Below are positions 33,952 through 42,689 of a stretch of DNA of 51,606 bases, piece by piece. The notes below the pieces were generated by a model, which saw only the letters and a program-made list of their open reading frames with translations, did no database searches and was not told the DNA's origin. The stretch is from SVEL01 sp017381055 (lineage in GTDB: Bacteria > Bacillota > Clostridia > Lachnospirales > Lachnospiraceae), in assembly GCA_036307185.1 (NCBI GenBank), contig JAXJYC010000025.1:1-51606 (forward strand). The letters are read 5' to 3'. How positions within the stretch are numbered: the stretch's first letter is position 1; each line of letters starts with the position of its first letter. Made by a program: the position numbers and the translations under genes.

Positions 33952-34455
33952 ATGTTAGAATTACGAAAGATGAATTACGAGGATATAATAGAGCAATGGA
34001 AATATATAACTGCATTACCAACAGACGAAAATGGTTTAACAAATCTATATGAGGGTGTTTCTTTGGAAGGATATAGAGACACTGTATTGCCAGAACTTAT
34101 GATGCATGAAAATCCAATAAATATGCCAGAGTGGTTTGTGCCTGAAACATATTATTATCTATGGGATGATAATGTATTGGTTGGAGAATTTAGAATTAGG
34201 CATTATTTAACAGATGCTTTGAAAATAGGAGCTGGACATATAGGATACAGCATAAAAAAGGAATTTAGACGTAAAGGATATGGAACAAAGGGATTGAAAC
34301 TAACTTTGGAGTTGGCGCGACAGATTGTTCCAGAGGACGAAATATATTTGCGTGTATTGAAAAGTAATATTCCATCTTTTAAGGCCATTAGCAATAATGG
34401 AGCATATATAGCAGGTGAAGATGAAGAACATTATTTGATGAGAGTGAAGAAATAA
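33952..34455 (+). CDS. GNAT-family N-acetyltransferase
   Basis: A 167-residue acetyltransferase. Strand 4 and the acetyl-CoA pyrophosphate loop read HIGYSIKKEFRRKGYGTKGLKLTL (about 99-122), with the R-x-x-G-x-G/A signature as RRKGYG. After it come YLRVLKSNIPSFKAISNNGAY, the typical strand 5/helix 4 of the RimJ/RimL-like branch. The substrate is unknown. GGGGG lies ten bases before the ATG. It stands alone. Confidence 0.88.
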   Translation: MLELRKMNYEDIIEQWKYITALPTDENGLTNLYEGVSLEGYRDTVLPELMMHENPINMPEWFVPETYYYLWDDNVLVGEFRIRHYLTDALKIGAGHIGYSIKKEFRRKGYGTKGLKLTLELARQIVPEDEIYLRVLKSNIPSFKAISNNGAYIAGEDEEHYLMRVKK

Positions 34456-34569
34456 TAGATTATAAGCAATGGGATAAGATTAATTATTATTTATTGCTAG
34501 ATGAATTATTTTAGATGGGAAATTTAAAAGGGTTATAAATAATTGGTGGTAGAGTTAGGAGGTGCATTT

Positions 34570-35391
34570 ATGCTGGAGTTTGGAATGCCAACTTTAATAG
34601 AAAACAGAACTCTTGAGGATAACATTAATCTGTGCAAGGAATTAGGATTATCTTTTCTTGAATTGAATATGAATTTTCCAGAGTATCAAATTGACAAAAT
34701 AGAGTATGTAGACTGGTTTTATAAAAAAGCTGATGATGCAGGTATTTATTATACAATTCATTTAGATGAAAACCTCAATGTTGCAGACTTTAATCCATTG
34801 GTTAGAGATGCTTATTTGGAAACTGTACGACGTACAATAGAAGTGGCAAAACATTTTGTGGATTTGAAGAATAAGTATGGAAAAAATGGACAACCATTAA
34901 CAATTAATATGCATATGCATCATGGAATATATATCACATTGCCAGAGAAAAAGGTTCAAATATATGAAAGGAATTTTGATGTATATATGGAGTATATTTT
35001 GAATTTTATTAAGGCATGTGAAGATTGGATTGGACATGCAGACATACAGATTGCTATTGAAAACACTAATGGATTTCGTGAATATGAAAAAATGGCAATA
35101 GAAAAAATGTTAGAAAGTGACTGTTTTGTTTTGACTTGGGATATAGGGCATTCAAAAGCAACAGGAGAAGTTGATGTGCCATTTATTTTAAGTCATAAAA
35201 ATAAGATAAGTCATTTTCATATTCATGATGGAAGCGAAAATCCGCAAAGAAATCATTTGGCATTAGGTGATGGAGAAATAGATTTGATAGAGCGTTTGGA
35301 TATGGCGAAAGCATGTAATGGCAGATGTGTTTTAGAGACCAAAACTATAGATGCGTTAAAGAAGTCGGTGGCATGGTTGAAAGAGGAATGA
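34570..35391 (+). CDS. Xylose isomerase-like TIM barrel protein
   Basis: A 273-residue protein of the sugar phosphate isomerase/AP endonuclease superfamily. Metal-ligand type residues appear on successive strands: LELNMNF, INMHMHHG, IAIENTNG, LTWDIGHSKATG, HFHIHDGSE and VLETK. The pattern of Glu, His, Asp, His and Glu ligands is complete, so it is probably an active metalloenzyme. Substrate cannot be read from sequence. The ATG at 34570 has GGAGG six bases upstream. It is followed closely by a short membrane peptide and a pyrophosphatase-like gene. Confidence 0.82.
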   Translation: MLEFGMPTLIENRTLEDNINLCKELGLSFLELNMNFPEYQIDKIEYVDWFYKKADDAGIYYTIHLDENLNVADFNPLVRDAYLETVRRTIEVAKHFVDLKNKYGKNGQPLTINMHMHHGIYITLPEKKVQIYERNFDVYMEYILNFIKACEDWIGHADIQIAIENTNGFREYEKMAIEKMLESDCFVLTWDIGHSKATGEVDVPFILSHKNKISHFHIHDGSENPQRNHLALGDGEIDLIERLDMAKACNGRCVLETKTIDALKKSVAWLKEE

Positions 35392-35402
35392 CAGGTGAGA
35401 AT

Positions 35403-35531
35403 ATGATGGAATGGATAAATATTTTTGGTACAGTATTTATAATGGTAATTATGGTGCCTAATATTGTTTTTGCATTGAAGTGCAGAGAGGGTTTAAAAAA
35501 TGATTGGAAGCAGAGTAACTGTAAAAATTGA
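35403..35531 (+). CDS. Short membrane peptide, probably a truncated gene
   Basis: A 42-residue reading frame that starts at an ATG after AGGTGAG and overlaps the next gene by 32 bases. Residues 4-24 (WINIFGTVFIMVIMVPNIVFAL) form one membrane helix, followed by KCREGLKNDWK. The sequence looks like the N-terminus of a longer polytopic membrane protein that has lost its remainder; I base that on memory of similar starts, not on an alignment. It could also be a true small membrane peptide. Confidence 0.45.
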   Translation: MMEWINIFGTVFIMVIMVPNIVFALKCREGLKNDWKQSNCKN

Positions 35532-35823
35532 CAGACCAATGGGTAGTTATCATCCAAAGCATAAGGATATATATTATCCGATAAACTATGGATATATAGA
35601 AGGAATTATGGCTCCAGATGGAGAGGAGCAAGATGCTTATGTATTAGGGGTGGATGGTCCGGTTCAGGAATTTACTGGAATTGTTATTGCGATTATACAT
35701 AGATATGATGATGTCGAAGAAAAGTGGGTTGTTGCACCTAAAGAAATGATGTTTACTAGGGACGAAATTGAGAAACAGGTGCATTTTCAAGAGCAATACT
35801 TTAAATCGGAAATAAGAATGTAG
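35500..35823 (+). CDS. Small inorganic pyrophosphatase-like protein
   Basis: A 107-residue protein resembling a shortened family I inorganic pyrophosphatase. It shows YPINYGYIEGIMAPDGEEQDAYVLG, matching the NYG-x-x-x and D-x-D-P/A-x-D-type core in compact form. IHRYDDVEEKWVVAP follows. Full-length enzymes have about 175 residues. Short versions of this kind are common in Clostridia, so the length is probably natural, but activity is unproven. GAGAGGG precedes the ATG. Confidence 0.75.
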   Translation: MIGSRVTVKIDRPMGSYHPKHKDIYYPINYGYIEGIMAPDGEEQDAYVLGVDGPVQEFTGIVIAIIHRYDDVEEKWVVAPKEMMFTRDEIEKQVHFQEQYFKSEIRM

Positions 35824-35858
35824 GAAGAGATAAGAAGAATGTTTCTGTTGCGGTTTAT

Positions 35859-35878
35859 ATGGCACAGTAAATGGCACA
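35859..35878. repeat. Paired TGGCACA motif, integrase arm-site-like (left)
   Basis: ATGGCACAGTAAATGGCACA: two TGGCACA hexamer-type units 12 bases apart. The same arrangement recurs at 44751-44770, and a variant (TTGGTACGTAATTGGTACG) is at 36111. Closely spaced direct repeats like these are typical arm-binding sites of tyrosine integrases near attachment sites. Confidence 0.5.
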
Positions 35879-35888
35879 AGAAATAAAT

Positions 35889-35916
35889 TTACATTTCTAC
35901 CCCTTCGTGTTATAGT
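35889..35916 (+). promoter_or_regulatory. Promoter of the truncated gene at 35965
   Basis: TTACAT (35889-35894), a 16-base spacer and TATAGT (35911-35916), followed by AAGGAG near 35950. Confidence 0.6.
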
Positions 35917-35964
35917 AAATAATGGTTTAAATAACAACAATTATATTCAAAGGAGACATATAAA

Positions 35965-35991
35965 ATGAAATTAGGTATCGTTATAAATTGA
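35965..35991 (+). pseudogene. Eight-codon gene start cut off at the island edge
   Basis: A well-formed promoter, ribosome site (AAAGGAG) and ATG lead into only eight codons, MKLGIVIN, before a stop. The residues look like the first beta strand of a larger protein; DsrE-like proteins begin this way, but that match is weak. The break coincides with the start of non-native-looking sequence and, 8 bases on, with a block repeated at 44715. I read it as a gene disrupted by integration. A short leader peptide is the alternative. Confidence 0.45.
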
Positions 35992-35998
35992 CGATTCC

Positions 35999-36028
35999 GA
36001 TGTATGTTTATATAGCTTCATAAAGCTA
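35999..36028. repeat. Imperfect direct repeat, left copy (possible attachment region)
   Basis: The block GTATGTTTATATA followed by TTCATA and an AAG-rich stretch recurs at 44715-44742 in the same orientation. Both copies are followed within about 100 bases by a paired TTGGNAC motif. No gene is supported between 35992 and 36324 apart from the promoter and terminator listed. Confidence 0.5.
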
Positions 36029-36110
36029 GATAAAGCTTGATGGTTCAAGCGTTAGAGTGAGTTTTGAAAAGGATAAAAGTCGATATATTTTTATGTAACT
36101 ACTCAGATAA

Positions 36111-36131
36111 TTGGTACGTAATTGGTACGTA
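36111..36131. repeat. Paired TTGGTACG motif, integrase arm-site-like
   Basis: TTGGTACGTAATTGGTACG: two TTGGTACG units 11 bases apart, a close variant of the TTGGCACA pairs at 35859 and 44751. It lies just inside the left edge of the Wadjet island. Confidence 0.5.
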
Positions 36132-36205
36132 GAATTTTGAAGAAATTGGAAAAAAGTGAAAATAGGTGTTATATTATGATGCCTTCACGAGCATAAGATT
36201 GTGAG

Positions 36206-36237
36206 AGGAAGATAGGTGTGATGCCTGTCTTTTTTGT
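36206..36237 (+). terminator. Terminator upstream of the defence island
   Basis: AGATAGGTG...TGCCTGTCT stem (with G-T pairs) followed by six T. It insulates the island from upstream transcription. Confidence 0.6.
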
Positions 36238-36259
36238 ATGTGAGCTTATAGGAATTCGG

Positions 36260-36288
36260 TTGTTATTTTAGGGATAGAGTGTTACAAT
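36260..36288 (+). promoter_or_regulatory. Promoter of the YhcG-like gene
   Basis: TTGTTA (36260-36265), a 17-base spacer and TACAAT (36283-36288), 37 bases upstream of the start codon. Confidence 0.7.
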
Positions 36289-36324
36289 ATCTGCATAGAA
36301 TATATATTGAGAGAGGAATATATA

Positions 36325-37329
36325 ATGGGTGAATTAGTGTTGAATGAAGAACAGTTTGGACATGTTATAGATATTATTGAGTCAGCAAAAGAACGTGCTT
36401 TTCGTAAGGTAAATGAAGAATTAATCTTGATGTATAGGGACATTGGTGAATATATTAGTATGCAGTCAGAGAAAACGGAATATGGGGATTCGTTTGTGCA
36501 GAAATTGGCAGATTTTTTTGCGACGAATTATCCTGATTTAAAGGGATTTAATCGAAGAGGTCTTTATAGAATGAAGCAATTCTATGAATTATATAAGGAT
36601 GATGAGATTGTGTCAACACTGTTGACACAATTGAGTTGGTCGAATCATTTGAAGATAATGTCTGCATGTAAGACAATGGAGGAACGTATATTTTATATGC
36701 ATATGTGCGTGAAAGAGAGATATAGCGCAAGGGAATTAGCAAGACAAATTGATAGTGCATATTATGAACGATATATGTTGTCACAACAACCAGTAACTAC
36801 TGCAATCGAAGAAGCAAAGCGGGCAACGGGAAACATCTTTTTAGATAACTATGTTTTGGATTTTTTAGATGTTCCAGAGCCTGTTTTAGAACGTGATTTG
36901 CAAAAGTCTATTATACGTAATCTCAAAGATTTTATTCTTGAAATAGGCAAGGATTTTACATTTATTGGTGAAGAGTATCGTGTACAAGTAGGTAAACATG
37001 ATTATTATATTGATTTACTTTTTTATCATAGAGGTCTTTCATGCCTTGTAGCGTTTGAACTGAAAATCGGAGAATTTAAACCAGAATATGTCGGAAAAAT
37101 AAATCTATATCTTGAAGCGCTTGATCGTGAGGTGAAAAAGGAGAATGAGAATCCAAGTGTTGGAATTATTCTTTGTGCGAGTAAAGATGATGAAGTAGTA
37201 GAATTTGCGCTTAGTCGTAGTTTATCTCCAACGATGGTTTCGGAATATAATTTGAAGTTGATTGATAAGAAATTGTTACAGAAGAAGTTAAAAGAATATA
37301 TTGAATTGGCAGATACTGCTGAAGAATAG
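36325..37329 (+). CDS. YhcG-family PDDEXK nuclease (DUF1016)
   Basis: A 334-residue protein. The N-terminal DUF1016_N half has the DNA-binding region LMYRDIGEYIS, FNRRGLYRMKQFYELY and LSWSNHLKIM. The C-terminal PDDEXK nuclease half shows FIGEEYRVQVGKHDYYIDLLFYHRGLSCLVAFELK, with Asp and the E-x-K pair in place. These proteins are frequent in defence islands and next to restriction genes. The ATG at 36325 is used rather than an upstream TTG because AGAGG spacing fits. It has its own promoter and lies 88 bases ahead of jetA. It may act with Wadjet or be an independent defence gene. Confidence 0.9.
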   Translation: MGELVLNEEQFGHVIDIIESAKERAFRKVNEELILMYRDIGEYISMQSEKTEYGDSFVQKLADFFATNYPDLKGFNRRGLYRMKQFYELYKDDEIVSTLLTQLSWSNHLKIMSACKTMEERIFYMHMCVKERYSARELARQIDSAYYERYMLSQQPVTTAIEEAKRATGNIFLDNYVLDFLDVPEPVLERDLQKSIIRNLKDFILEIGKDFTFIGEEYRVQVGKHDYYIDLLFYHRGLSCLVAFELKIGEFKPEYVGKINLYLEALDREVKKENENPSVGIILCASKDDEVVEFALSRSLSPTMVSEYNLKLIDKKLLQKKLKEYIELADTAEE

Positions 37330-37417
37330 GAGAATAACTTGGATTTGATATATTTGTGACACAAATTGAAACTTGGAAGGTTGTTTGAGGTAATAGACGA
37401 GTAGAAAGGGCTTTAGT

Positions 37418-38815
37418 ATGAAGAATTTATTTCAAATTCTCCCTAGTGATTTTTTTAAACCGCTAACAAGTAAATATAGACAAGTATACGCAGATTGTAT
37501 TCTGCTTATTTTTAATACATTTAAACCTGAAATATCTTATGGTGTTAATCGAGAGATTGTTGTTAAGACATTGACTGATTATTTTGAAGTAGATGATATG
37601 GAGATGACTTTCGATGATGAAGAAACTGTTATAAAGGATGCAAGAGATAAGGCTAATGCAGTCATTGCCACATTAAAATCTTGCGGATGGATTGAGTATG
37701 AGCAGGAGAAGAATCATCAGTTAAATGTGGTATTATTTGAATATGCAGTGCCTATTATAGAAAGTATGAATAAGGTGATACAAGAGGAAGAGACTGAATA
37801 TCAGGGGCTTATATCACAGATTCATGCCAGTTTGCAGAATCGAGATTTGTATGCAAAGCCATATGAATTGATTATTAAAGGTGTTAAAGAGAATGCAGAT
37901 AGGTTGATTTCAGAATTGAAAAAATTAAATGCTAGTATAAAGAGGCATATGGATAAGCAGACTGCTGATATGAGTGCGGCCGAAATTATTGATCATTTTT
38001 TTGAATATCATAAGAATATTGGCTCAAAGGCTTATCTTCGCATGAAGACTAGTGAAAATATTTCGTACTTTAGAAGTTCCATTATAGAAAAGATAGAGGA
38101 AATGATGGAAAGCTCTACAATTATGGAGCGTGCTGTCAAGGGTTTTATGGAAATTGAACAGGAAGAAGACGGTAATAAGGCATATGATATTTTAGTGTCG
38201 GAATTACTTGATGTTAAGTCAATGTTTTATAGGTTAGATGAGATTATAGAAGATATTGATGTTAAACATATGAGATATATGAAGAATGCTGTTATGCGTG
38301 CAAGATTTAAGCTGGCAACCGGTAATAATATGGAAGGTAAGTTAGCTAAGATATTGGATTTGCTAGCAGAGGAAATTAATAACGATGAAGATAGCGTAGA
38401 AACAGTTTCAGAAGAATTGTCTGAGCTTTGTAATATTTATTCCCAGGGATATATTTCGCCAGAATCACTTAAGGCGATTCCGGTTGCGAAGAAAAATGCT
38501 ATAGTAGATAACATATCAGAGGGACAGTTATTGAGTGATGAAGAGAGAATGTTATATAGGGAAGCGCTCAAACAAAAAAACAGACTGAGGTTTTCAAGAA
38601 AGAATATTAATGAATATGTTGGTACACTTCTAGAAGGCAGAGAAAAAATGTCTGTTGAAGAGATTGCTGTTGAAAGTAAGAGAGATTTGATTCGTATTAT
38701 ATACATAAGTATTTATGCAGGTAATCGTGCCAATAATTATGAAGTAAAGAGAACTGGCAAGAGAATCAAAAAGATGGGATATGAATTTCCATTATTTGAA
38801 ATAATCAAAAGATAG
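37418..38815 (+). CDS. jetA: Wadjet defence protein JetA (DUF5716-like)
   Basis: A 465-residue kleisin-type subunit of the Wadjet SMC complex, which extrudes and cleaves closed circular DNA such as plasmids. The N-terminus (LFQILPSDFFKPLTSKYRQVYADCIL) is the recognisable JetA start of the DUF5716 group, followed by a winged-helix-like region to about 110. The middle is mostly helical (LYAKPYELIIKGVKENADRLI; AYLRMKTSENISYFRSSI), and the C-terminal ~70 residues form another small helical domain. Identification rests on its N-terminus and on its place as first gene of jetA-B-C-D. GAAAGGG lies about nine bases before the ATG. JetB starts 9 bases after it. Confidence 0.88.
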   Translation: MKNLFQILPSDFFKPLTSKYRQVYADCILLIFNTFKPEISYGVNREIVVKTLTDYFEVDDMEMTFDDEETVIKDARDKANAVIATLKSCGWIEYEQEKNHQLNVVLFEYAVPIIESMNKVIQEEETEYQGLISQIHASLQNRDLYAKPYELIIKGVKENADRLISELKKLNASIKRHMDKQTADMSAAEIIDHFFEYHKNIGSKAYLRMKTSENISYFRSSIIEKIEEMMESSTIMERAVKGFMEIEQEEDGNKAYDILVSELLDVKSMFYRLDEIIEDIDVKHMRYMKNAVMRARFKLATGNNMEGKLAKILDLLAEEINNDEDSVETVSEELSELCNIYSQGYISPESLKAIPVAKKNAIVDNISEGQLLSDEERMLYREALKQKNRLRFSRKNINEYVGTLLEGREKMSVEEIAVESKRDLIRIIYISIYAGNRANNYEVKRTGKRIKKMGYEFPLFEIIKR

Positions 38816-38823
38816 GAGCGACT

Positions 38824-39447
38824 ATGTTTGAAATATTAAATGAATCAGTTGCGCAGAAGGATAAATTCAGAGTTGCGGCTAATAAATTGTTGAATCACTG
38901 CTTTTTGCTAAAGAAACGTGAGGATACTAAAAAAGATTATATGTTTGTAAAACAGAATTTTGATATGTTTGTTACATATTTTGAATTGTTAGGATATGAT
39001 TTGAAATTAAATGAAGACCAGGGTGTTATAGGCATTGTAAATCAATTTGGTACTGGTAGAGTAAGTTTGAATAAATACAATAGTATTATCTTGTTGATAC
39101 TTAGACTTTTATATATTGAAAAAAGAAAAGAGCTTGCAACATATTCTGAGGAAGTAACTGTTCTTATGGAAGAAATTCGTGAAAAGTTTGCAATGCTTAA
39201 GATTAAGTCCAAACCAAATCTAGATAAGGGTATGGAGAAAGATTTTGTTAAAGTATTAAAAAACTATAATATTATTCAAAATTTAGACACTGACGTGAAT
39301 CAGGCTGATACAAGAATTGTGATATATCCGTCAATTATAATGGCTATTACAGTGGAAAATGTTAATGATTATTATGAAATGACCATGCATAAGCTTAAGG
39401 AATATGCAGAAAATAAGGATATTGAAACAGATAATGAGGAACAGTAG
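38824..39447 (+). CDS. jetB: Wadjet defence protein JetB (DUF4194)
   Basis: A 207-residue subunit of the KITE/MukE type, two winged helices. The motifs LLNHCFLLKKRED, YFELLGYDLKLNEDQGVIGI and FGTGRVSLNKYNSIILLILRLLYIEK fit DUF4194. LNKYNSIILLILRLLY is the most diagnostic stretch. It bridges JetA and the JetC heads in the family. AGGAG lies seven bases upstream of the ATG. It ends 32 bases before jetC. Confidence 0.92.
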   Translation: MFEILNESVAQKDKFRVAANKLLNHCFLLKKREDTKKDYMFVKQNFDMFVTYFELLGYDLKLNEDQGVIGIVNQFGTGRVSLNKYNSIILLILRLLYIEKRKELATYSEEVTVLMEEIREKFAMLKIKSKPNLDKGMEKDFVKVLKNYNIIQNLDTDVNQADTRIVIYPSIIMAITVENVNDYYEMTMHKLKEYAENKDIETDNEEQ

Positions 39448-39479
39448 AAGTTTTTAGACATATAGAAAAGGAAAATAGA

Positions 39480-42400
39480 ATGGATAATCAAAAGAAGATT
39501 TTAACTAGAATACAATTAGTAAACTGGCATTATTTTCAAAATGAAAGAATCTCTCTTAATGGTTCAACACTTATAAGTGGTGAGAATACTGCCGGTAAAT
39601 CAACTATATTAGATGCTATTCAGTTGGTACTTACAACAAATACAAGAAGGTTTAATGTGGCAGCTAATGAAAAGGGTAATCGTAACCTTAAAGGATATGT
39701 CCGTTGTAAGGTAGGTAATGTTGGAGAAACTTATCTTCGTAAGAATGTGGTACCTGCCAATGTTGCATTGGAATTTTATGAAGAAAAATATGATAGATAT
39801 TTTGTAATGGGTGTACATATGACTTCTCAGGATGAGGAAAGTCCTGTTACTACAAAATGGTATGTTGAGGAGTGTAGATTAGAGGAATTATCATTTGTAG
39901 TTGATGATAAACCAGCCCTGGCGGATCAATTCAGAATTAATAATAAACGAGTTAGATTTATAGAACAGAAAAATGCGGCTAAGGATAGATTTAAGAGAAG
40001 AATGGGAAATTTAGATGATAAGTTTTTTGATATTATCCCAAAGTCTTTGGCATTTAAGCCTATGGATAATGTTAAAGAATTTATCAATAAATTCGTGTTG
40101 TCTGAAGATAAGATTGATGTTGAATCCTTACGTGCAAATATTGAAACATTAAGTGAATTAGAACTTTTACTTGAACGTTCGCAAAAGCAGTATATTGCAT
40201 TAGAGAATATTCTTTCCACACATGAAAGAATTGAAAAGAAGGAACAGGATATTGTCATTAATGATATATTACTTGCTCTTGCCACAAGGGATTCATTGCA
40301 GGATGATATAGAAGAAAAAGAAAAGGAAATTAGATTAAAAAGCCAGATTATCGAGTCAAATAAGGAGCAGCTCGATAATATTGATAATAAAATAAAGACA
40401 TTAGAGGAACAGATAGTTGGTATTAATGTTGCTATAAATAACAATTCATCTAGTAAGATGATAGAAGATTGTAAGAGAAGAATTGATGAGCTTAATAAGG
40501 ATATTGATAAAGCAAAAAATGAGGAAGCTAGACTTGCAGAGCAACTTAAGAATTTAAAGTATTATGGTCAATGTGTAAAAGAACTAGGATATAGTTTAGT
40601 GTCTATGTCTGATATAAATATATTGGAATCAGCAGATGTTGACGCTGATAAGGTAAGTGTTATTGAGCAGATTGTAGCATTCCAGGCGAAAGAATTGAAG
40701 GAAATAGAAGATAAGAATGCAGAATGTAAGTTGAGAATGAACGAGCTTAATAGGCAGATAGAGGATTTACAGAATAGACTTACAGAGCTTGAAAAACGCA
40801 ATCTTACATATCCGCAGCATACTACATTGCTAAAGGATATCATAGAAAAGGAATTCGAGAAGAGAAAGATAAATTCAAAGGTATATATACTTGCAGAGCT
40901 TTTGGAAGTTACTGATGAAAAATGGGTGAATGCAGTTGAAGGATATATGAATAATCAAAAGTTTTATCTTGTTGTTGAGCCACAGTATTATAATGTGGCT
41001 TTGGAGATGTATAATAAAAGGCGAGATAAAATTCATACAGCAGGTATTATTAATACAAGAAAGCTTCCACTTGATATGGAGGTTGACAATAAGTCATTAG
41101 CATATGTTGTAAAAAGTGAGAACAGATTTGCTAAAGCATTTGCAAATTACTTGTTGGGTAGAGTATTTAGATGCGATGATGTAAATGAACTTGAGAATTA
41201 TGATATTTCCATCACAGCAGAGTGCATGTTGTATCAGGGCTATGTTGTGCGACATATTAATCCTAAGTATTATCATGATCCTTATATAGGCCGAAATGCT
41301 TATAGAACTCAAATTGTTAATGTAAGAAAACAATTGGAGGAATTAAGTGGTGTAAGGAAGGGGCTTCGTGAAGAGATTTCGTCATATAATACAGTACTTG
41401 AGGCGAAAAATAGGTTTAGTATCGATTTGTTGAAACTGTATGTGAATGCTCCGGTTCGAGTGGCAGAGATTAAGGAACAATTGAAGCTTGAAAAGGTAGA
41501 GTATGATAAGGCTACAAAGGATCCAACATATATACAGCTTCAAATGGAATTAAGTGATAAACAGGAAGAGAAGACAAGAGCTGATAAAGATAGAACAGAT
41601 TTGTATAATGAGAATGCTAGGTTATTTAATAAAGTGGAAATGTTAAGAGGAGAACTGGCAGAGAAACAAAGATTGTTCGTAGACAGTAATCGTAGTCTAG
41701 AAAATAAGTTAGATTCTGATGGTGTATCATATAGGGCTGCAGAGGAAAAGTATGCATTTAACAGAAAAACTAAGACCGCAAAGAAAATATTTGAAAACTT
41801 TTCTCCACAACGTACACAGTTTGAATCAGAAAAAAGCAGTCTTTTAGATGAACTTAAAGATAAACAATATCGATACAATACAGATTTTACACAGGATTTT
41901 GTAATAGGTCTTACAGGAATTTCTGAGTATAGAGAGGCAGCAAATAACCTTAAAACTGTAGAAATGATACGCTATGAAGAAAAATTAAGACAGGCAAAGG
42001 AAGACTGCGAACAGATATTTAAGAGCGATTTCTTGTCAAAGATGAAGGAACTTATTGAAAATGCTAAGGCTGAGTTTAAGAGCCTTAATAAGGCATTAGA
42101 TAATATTTATTATGGTGATGACAGTTATCATTTTACAATCAGCTTCGATAAGAAAAAGGAAGGTCTGTATCGTATGATAACTTCTGAAAATAATCATGAA
42201 GGTATTAATTTATGGACTGCACAGTTTGAAGAACAATATAAAGAAGAGATGGCTGAGCTCTTTGATAAGCTTATGACAAAGGATGATAATGGACAGAAAA
42301 TAGTTGAAGAATATACAGATTATCGTTCTTATCTTGATTATGATATTGAAATTCAAAAGAGAGATGGTAGTAAGCAGCTATTTTCAAAAATATATGGTGA

Positions 42401-42689
42401 AAAAAGTGGTAGTGAAACACAGGTTCCGTATTATGTTGCTATTGCAGCATCGTTCTATCAGCTGTATCGCTATGGCAATAGCGTTCGCGTAATGCTACTT
42501 GATGAGGCTTTTGACAAAATGGATGATGAACGAATTGGGTCGATGATGGAGTTCTTTAATGGACTTGACCTGCAGGTTATTATGGCGACACCACCAGCTA
42601 AGATAGAAATTATAGGTGAAAAGGTAGACACAGTGCTGACTGCAATAAGAGTGGATCAGAGTAGTATAGTGGAGGAATATGACTTTTAA
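39480..42689 (+). CDS. jetC: Wadjet SMC-like ATPase JetC
   Basis: A 1069-residue SMC/MukB-type ATPase, the motor for DNA loop extrusion in Wadjet. Walker A is GENTAGKST (residues 34-42) and Walker B is VMLLDEAF with Asp/Glu at about 1008-1009. A signature-like GEKSGSETQVPYYVA lies near 970. Long coiled coils (about 240-440 and 620-860) flank a hinge-like region near 440-620 that includes VYILAELLEVTDEKWVNAVEGY. All head motifs are intact, so it should be active. It overlaps jetD by 11 bases, a sign of translational coupling. Confidence 0.95.
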   Translation: MDNQKKILTRIQLVNWHYFQNERISLNGSTLISGENTAGKSTILDAIQLVLTTNTRRFNVAANEKGNRNLKGYVRCKVGNVGETYLRKNVVPANVALEFYEEKYDRYFVMGVHMTSQDEESPVTTKWYVEECRLEELSFVVDDKPALADQFRINNKRVRFIEQKNAAKDRFKRRMGNLDDKFFDIIPKSLAFKPMDNVKEFINKFVLSEDKIDVESLRANIETLSELELLLERSQKQYIALENILSTHERIEKKEQDIVINDILLALATRDSLQDDIEEKEKEIRLKSQIIESNKEQLDNIDNKIKTLEEQIVGINVAINNNSSSKMIEDCKRRIDELNKDIDKAKNEEARLAEQLKNLKYYGQCVKELGYSLVSMSDINILESADVDADKVSVIEQIVAFQAKELKEIEDKNAECKLRMNELNRQIEDLQNRLTELEKRNLTYPQHTTLLKDIIEKEFEKRKINSKVYILAELLEVTDEKWVNAVEGYMNNQKFYLVVEPQYYNVALEMYNKRRDKIHTAGIINTRKLPLDMEVDNKSLAYVVKSENRFAKAFANYLLGRVFRCDDVNELENYDISITAECMLYQGYVVRHINPKYYHDPYIGRNAYRTQIVNVRKQLEELSGVRKGLREEISSYNTVLEAKNRFSIDLLKLYVNAPVRVAEIKEQLKLEKVEYDKATKDPTYIQLQMELSDKQEEKTRADKDRTDLYNENARLFNKVEMLRGELAEKQRLFVDSNRSLENKLDSDGVSYRAAEEKYAFNRKTKTAKKIFENFSPQRTQFESEKSSLLDELKDKQYRYNTDFTQDFVIGLTGISEYREAANNLKTVEMIRYEEKLRQAKEDCEQIFKSDFLSKMKELIENAKAEFKSLNKALDNIYYGDDSYHFTISFDKKKEGLYRMITSENNHEGINLWTAQFEEQYKEEMAELFDKLMTKDDNGQKIVEEYTDYRSYLDYDIEIQKRDGSKQLFSKIYGEKSGSETQVPYYVAIAASFYQLYRYGNSVRVMLLDEAFDKMDDERIGSMMEFFNGLDLQVIMATPPAKIEIIGEKVDTVLTAIRVDQSSIVEEYDF

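Noticed and set aside
39926..40444. 172-residue protein on the minus strand
   Set aside because: Fully antisense to the jetC coiled coil; Ser/Leu/Ile bias comes from reading Glu/Lys-rich codons backwards.
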